Part shown: in pieces, positions 7,397 to 10,295 of the stretch
Numbering within the stretch: the first letter of the stretch is position 1
Layout of the letters: every line of letters starts with the position of its first letter
NCBI GenBank assembly: GCA_016463045.1
Contig: JAEMSB010000110.1
Location: 1 to 10,295, forward strand
DNA length: 10,295 nt
Source: Niveispirillum sp.
GTDB taxonomy: Bacteria > Pseudomonadota > Alphaproteobacteria > Azospirillales > Azospirillaceae
Direction of reading: 5' to 3'
Made by a program: the position numbers and the translations under genes
Notes under the pieces: generated by a model
Database searches by the model: none
What the model saw: the letters and a program-made list of their open reading frames with translations, nothing else
Told to the model about the DNA's origin: nothing

Positions 7397-7436
7397 CCGG
7401 TTAAATGGGGCGGCATCGCCTGCCCCATTTAACCGG
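7397..7436 (+). other. 15-bp perfect hairpin overlapping the DUF1697 ribosome binding site
   Basis: CCGGTTAAATGGGGC (7397-7411) pairs perfectly with 7422-7436. Inside the loop GGC (7412-7414) can also pair with GCC (7418-7420), leaving a bulged T and a 3-nt loop. The first two bases of the downstream Shine-Dalgarno GGAG (7435-7438) are the end of the stem. Only AGTTTCC follows, so this is a poor intrinsic terminator; attenuation, mRNA 3'-end protection or control of translation are possible. Confidence 0.7.
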
Positions 7437-7443
7437 AGTTTCC

Positions 7444-8001
7444 ATGCCCACCCTCGCCTGCCTGCTGCGCGGCATCAATGTCGGCGGCAACAAGATCGTG
7501 AAGATGGCGCTGTGGAAGCAGCTTTACGAGGAACTGGGCTTTACCAACGTCCGCACCCTGCTGCAATCCGGCAACCTGCTGTTCGACACAGCCAGCGACG
7601 AACCGCTTGAGAGCTTACAACCCCGGCTGGAGACCGCATTCGCCACGCGATTCGGCTTCACCGCCGACCATATCATCCGCGACACCACACAGGTACAGGC
7701 CGCGATCGCCGGCAACCCATTCCCCGATGCTGCCACCAACGCCCCCAACCATCTGCTGGTCTTCTTCCTGTCAAGGGCGCCGGACACGGCGGACGCGGCA
7801 AAGCTGGCGGCCCTTGATACCGGCCCCGACCAACTGCATCTGTCCGGCGACGTGCTCTACATGCATTTCATCGACGGCGCCGGCAAGGCCGCCACCGACC
7901 CGGTGAAACTGCTGCGCTTGGCGGGCGTCACTGGCACATCCCGCAACTGGACAACCTTGAACAAGCTGGCGGCTTTGATGGACAATTCCATCAAAGCCTG
8001 A
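7444..8001 (+). CDS. DUF1697 domain-containing protein
   Basis: A 185-residue cytoplasmic protein of the DUF1697 family (PF08002), whose biochemical role is unknown. The family signature is clear at the N-terminus: LRGINVGGNK (about 7-16), then a lysine-rich KIVKMALWKQL segment, EELGFTNVRTLLQSGNLLF (about 28-46), and later LLVFFLSRAP and YMHFIDGAGK. Its length is typical of the family. The start at 7444 follows GGAG (7435-7438) with a 5-nt spacer; an in-frame ATG at 7405 lies inside the hairpin and lacks a ribosome binding site. The last 11 bases overlap the end of the convergent 88-residue gene. No membrane segment or signal peptide is present. Confidence 0.9.
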   Translation: MPTLACLLRGINVGGNKIVKMALWKQLYEELGFTNVRTLLQSGNLLFDTASDEPLESLQPRLETAFATRFGFTADHIIRDTTQVQAAIAGNPFPDAATNAPNHLLVFFLSRAPDTADAAKLAALDTGPDQLHLSGDVLYMHFIDGAGKAATDPVKLLRLAGVTGTSRNWTTLNKLAALMDNSIKA

Positions 8002-8257
8002 CCGCATCAAAAATTCGCACTATAAGATCCGTTGGTCCGGTGATCTGCAGACCAATATAGGTTTCTGCTTCAACGGTGACCATTCTACCATCAACATGAA
8101 ATACAGTACGCTGGATTTCCTGGGAGCCCGCCAAAAGGCATTCGTTGAGAGCAACATTCAGCGCATTCATTCCGGCCAGTACATTTAACAAGCGCTCCTT
8201 TAGTGCTTGATCGAATTCATCGCCAAGAATGACCGTGCTTTGTTGTTCCTCCAACAT
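7991..8257 (-). CDS. Small unrecognised protein (88 aa) translationally coupled to matB
   Basis: I do not recognise this 88-residue protein. It has an acidic N-terminal half likely to be helical (about 12-48, with ALKERLLNVLAGMNALNVAL) and a C-terminal half that looks beta-rich (RTVFHVDGRMVTVEAETYIG, then LIVRIF). No signal peptide or membrane helix is seen; one cysteine near 44. The start at 8257 is supported by GGAGGA (8265-8270), which lies in the last codons of the synthetase gene, with a 7-nt spacer, so translation coupling is likely. The stop of the synthetase is only 4 bp upstream. GC is about 46% over 8041-8220, against about 60% in a neighbouring synthetase segment, hinting at a different origin or constraint. 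A longer frame back to 8341 would overlap the synthetase and is not favoured. Confidence 0.7.
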   Translation of the reverse strand: MLEEQQSTVILGDEFDQALKERLLNVLAGMNALNVALNECLLAGSQEIQRTVFHVDGRMVTVEAETYIGLQITGPTDLIVRIFDAVRL

Positions 8258-8261
8258 CGGT

Positions 8262-9806
8262 CTATCCTCCAAACGCCGCCTTGTGCTGCTCCCGCAGGGC
8301 CGCCTTCTGCACCTTGCCCATCTGGTTGCGCGGCAGTTCATCCACGAACCAGACGCGCTTGGGCACCTTGAAATTGGCCAGTTCGCCCTTCACATGCGCG
8401 ATGATCGACGACTCCGTCACATCATTGCGCCCCGGCTTCCTCTGGATCACTGCGGCCACCGCCTCACCGAAATCCGGGTGCGGCAGGCCGATGACGGCGC
8501 TTTCCACGACGCCATCAATGGCGTCCAGAACCGTCTCGATCTCCTTGGGATAGACATTGAACCCGCCGCAGATCACCAGATCCTTGGCTCGACCCACAAT
8601 ATGGACATAGCCGCGCGCATCCACCTTCCCCACATCGCCCGTGATGAAGAAGCCATCGGCGCGCATATCCTCCGCCGTCTTTTCAGGCTTGTTCCAATAG
8701 CCTTTGAACAGGTTGGGGCCCTTGATCTCGATCTGCCCGATCTCGTCCGTGCTCAGCAACAACCCCTTTTCATCGGCGACGCGTAGCGACACGCCGGGTA
8801 GCGGAAAGCCCACCGTGCCCGGCACGCGATCACCGTTCAGCGGGTTGGACGTGATCATTCCCGCCTCCGTCATGCCATACCGCTCCAGAATGGCGTGACC
8901 AGTCCGGGTGGAGAACTCCGTATGCGTATCGGCCAGCAGGGGTGCGGACCCGCTTATGAACAGCCGCATATGCGCCACCAGTTCGCGCGTGAAGCCGGGA
9001 TGGGCCAGCAGGCGGGTATAGAAGGTGGGCACACCCATCAGGACACTTGCCTGCCCCAACAGCTCCACCACCCGGTCCGCATCGAATTTCGACAGGAACA
9101 GCATGTGCCCGCCATTCAGCAGGGTCGTGTTGGTCGCCACGAACAGCCCATGCACATGGAAAATCGGCAGGGCATGCAGCAGCACATCATCCGGCACAAA
9201 GCCCCATAGCTGATGCAGGGTCAGGGCATTGCTGGCCAGATTGCCATGGCTGGTCATTGCCCCCTTCGACCGCCCGGTGGTGCCCGATGTATAGAGGATG
9301 GCCGCAAGCTCATCCTCGCCTACCGCCACCGTCTCAAACTGCGGGCTGAGGTTTAAGGCCATATCAGGCAGGCTGCCATCCGCGGCAACGCCTAAAGTCA
9401 CCACCGCCGGCACGCCACACCGCGCCGCCAGTTCCTTCATGCCCGCCTCATCCTCCGGCCGGCAGACGAACAAAGCGGGGGCTGCATCTTCCAGAAAGTA
9501 ACTGACCTCGCCCCGTTGATAGGCATTGTTCAGCGGCAGATAGACCGCTCCCATCCGCAGGGTGGCGAGATAGAGGAACAGGTTTTCCGCACTCTTCTCC
9601 ACCTGCACCGCCACGCGGTCACCACGTTTAACGCCCAGTGCCGCCATGGCATGGGCAAAGCGGGCGGAGATGGAGGCAACGTCGGCGTAAGTGTACCACA
9701 CACCCTGACGCGGCCCGTCCATCAGGGTGATGAAACGAGCCGTGGGATCGGCGGGAAAGCGGCTTTCAAACAGATGGTAGAGATTGCCGCTTGTCCCGCC
9801 GCTCAT
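8262..9806 (-). CDS. matB: Malonyl-CoA synthetase (MatB-type AMP-forming acyl-CoA ligase)
   Basis: Cytoplasmic adenylate-forming enzyme that joins malonate (often also methylmalonate) to CoA with ATP, giving AMP and PPi. The 514 residues show the P-loop YTSGTTGRSKG (172-182), LPIFHVHGLFVATN (213-226), YGMTE (310-314), GDVGKVDARGY (390-400), GRAKDLVICGGFNVYP (405-420) and NQMGKVQK with catalytic lysine K498, the counterpart of the acetylated lysine known in Rhodopseudomonas MatB. VAVQVEKSAENLFLYLATLRMGAVYLPLN and MGVPTFYTRLL resemble MatB more than long-chain ligases; R265 and R281 are candidates for binding the second carboxylate. It starts one base after the stop of the dehydrogenase gene (TGA-C-ATG), with GGGG (9815-9818) seven bases upstream. 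An unusual member with another short dicarboxylate as substrate cannot be excluded. Confidence 0.88.
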   Translation of the reverse strand: MSGGTSGNLYHLFESRFPADPTARFITLMDGPRQGVWYTYADVASISARFAHAMAALGVKRGDRVAVQVEKSAENLFLYLATLRMGAVYLPLNNAYQRGEVSYFLEDAAPALFVCRPEDEAGMKELAARCGVPAVVTLGVAADGSLPDMALNLSPQFETVAVGEDELAAILYTSGTTGRSKGAMTSHGNLASNALTLHQLWGFVPDDVLLHALPIFHVHGLFVATNTTLLNGGHMLFLSKFDADRVVELLGQASVLMGVPTFYTRLLAHPGFTRELVAHMRLFISGSAPLLADTHTEFSTRTGHAILERYGMTEAGMITSNPLNGDRVPGTVGFPLPGVSLRVADEKGLLLSTDEIGQIEIKGPNLFKGYWNKPEKTAEDMRADGFFITGDVGKVDARGYVHIVGRAKDLVICGGFNVYPKEIETVLDAIDGVVESAVIGLPHPDFGEAVAAVIQRKPGRNDVTESSIIAHVKGELANFKVPKRVWFVDELPRNQMGKVQKAALREQHKAAFGG

Positions 9807-9807
9807 G

Positions 9808-10295
9808 TCATTTCCCCTGCAACATCTTCACGATGGCGGAGAAATCGAGACCCCCGTTCCCCGCCGCTGAGAATAGCTGATACAAGGATGCGGCCTGCGC
9901 GCCAAGGGGGGTGCTGGCCCCGCTGCTGGCTGCTGCCTGCTGCGCCAGCTTCAGGTCCTTCAACATCATGTCCACCGCAAAGCCGGGCGCATAATCGCGG
10001 TTGGCGGGCGATGTCGGCACCGGCCCTGGCACGGGGCAATAGCTGGTGAGCGACCAGCACTGCCCCGACGAGGTGCTGGAAATATCGAACAGCTTCTGCC
10101 GCTCTAGACCCAGCTTGTCGGCCAGCGCAAACGCCTCAGACACGGCAATCATGGAAATGCCAAGCACCATGTTATTGCAGATCTTGGCCGCCTGCCCCGT
10201 GCCAGGGCCCCCGGCATGCACGATGTTCTTGCCCATCAGGGCCAAGAACGGCTGTGCCGCCGCGAACGCCGCCTCGGCCCCGCCCACCATGAAGG
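9808..10295 (-). CDS. mmsB: 3-hydroxyisobutyrate dehydrogenase, C-terminal half (runs off right edge)
   Basis: NAD-dependent enzyme that oxidises 3-hydroxyisobutyrate to methylmalonate semialdehyde in valine catabolism. Only the last 161 residues are visible; the Rossmann domain lies outside. Seen are FMVGG at the window edge, GTGQAAKICNN with the catalytic lysine (codon 10183-10185), a helical segment VLGISMIAVSEAF, the substrate-region signature SSGQCWSLTSYCPVPGPVP, then PANRDYAPGF and MLKDLKLAQQAA, all typical of true 3-hydroxyisobutyrate dehydrogenases and not of tartronate semialdehyde reductases. It ends normally (DFSAIVKMLQGK). The next gene begins one base after its stop, so it is the upstream member of an operon with the malonyl-CoA synthetase. 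The start codon and promoter are not in view. Confidence 0.93.
   Translation of the reverse strand, partial: FMVGGAEAAFAAAQPFLALMGKNIVHAGGPGTGQAAKICNNMVLGISMIAVSEAFALADKLGLERQKLFDISSTSSGQCWSLTSYCPVPGPVPTSPANRDYAPGFAVDMMLKDLKLAQQAAASSGASTPLGAQAASLYQLFSAAGNGGLDFSAIVKMLQGK

Noticed and set aside
7405..7443. In-frame upstream ATG for the DUF1697 protein
   Set aside because: It lies inside the hairpin, adds 13 residues not resembling the family N-terminus, and lacks a ribosome binding site, while 7444 has GGAG at 5 nt.
8229..8786. A 185-codon plus-strand frame across the matB end
   Set aside because: Antisense to conserved MatB motifs and without any recognisable domain; a shadow of the real gene.

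Overview
The window looks like the chromosome of a GC-rich alphaproteobacterium of the Caulobacterales / Sphingomonadales / Azospirillaceae kind. I infer this from three things: a TonB-dependent receptor of the Xanthomonas/Caulobacter type next to a tryptophan-halogenase-like gene and a secreted family 3 glycosidase, a MatB-type malonyl-CoA synthetase behind a 3-hydroxyisobutyrate dehydrogenase, and high GC in the coding regions. No tRNA, rRNA, CRISPR array, insertion sequence or phage gene was seen.

Left part (1-6920) is a carbohydrate-uptake locus. On the minus strand lie a large TonB-dependent outer-membrane receptor (837-3917) and, beyond a strong terminator, a flavin-dependent tryptophan-halogenase homologue that runs off the left edge (1-717). 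Facing away from them on the plus strand is a secreted GH3 beta-glucosidase-type enzyme (4606-6876) with its own terminator. The 688-bp divergent region (3918-4605) holds a TTGACA-type promoter for the receptor, a perfect 26-bp palindrome with a LacI-like centre (ACAACGTTGT) and an imperfect relative of it beside the receptor promoter. The simplest model is that the receptor imports a glucoside or oligosaccharide, the GH3 enzyme cleaves it in the periplasm, and one sugar-responsive repressor encoded elsewhere controls both directions.

Middle part (7002-8001, plus strand) has a small four-helix membrane protein of unknown function and a DUF1697 protein. They are separated by a 15-bp perfect hairpin that overlaps the ribosome binding site of the DUF1697 gene.

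Right part (7991-10295, minus strand) is a tightly packed operon, read right to left: the C-terminal half of a 3-hydroxyisobutyrate dehydrogenase (valine catabolism), a malonyl-CoA synthetase starting one base after its stop, and an unrecognised 88-residue protein with a strong Shine-Dalgarno inside the end of the synthetase gene. The small gene has clearly lower GC than its neighbours and ends tail-to-tail, overlapping the DUF1697 gene by 11 bp.

Nothing here is a clearly new multi-gene system. The points most worth following are the halogenase in a sugar-uptake locus, the shared operator pair, the small gene behind matB, the pairing of matB with valine catabolism, and the hairpin over the DUF1697 ribosome binding site.
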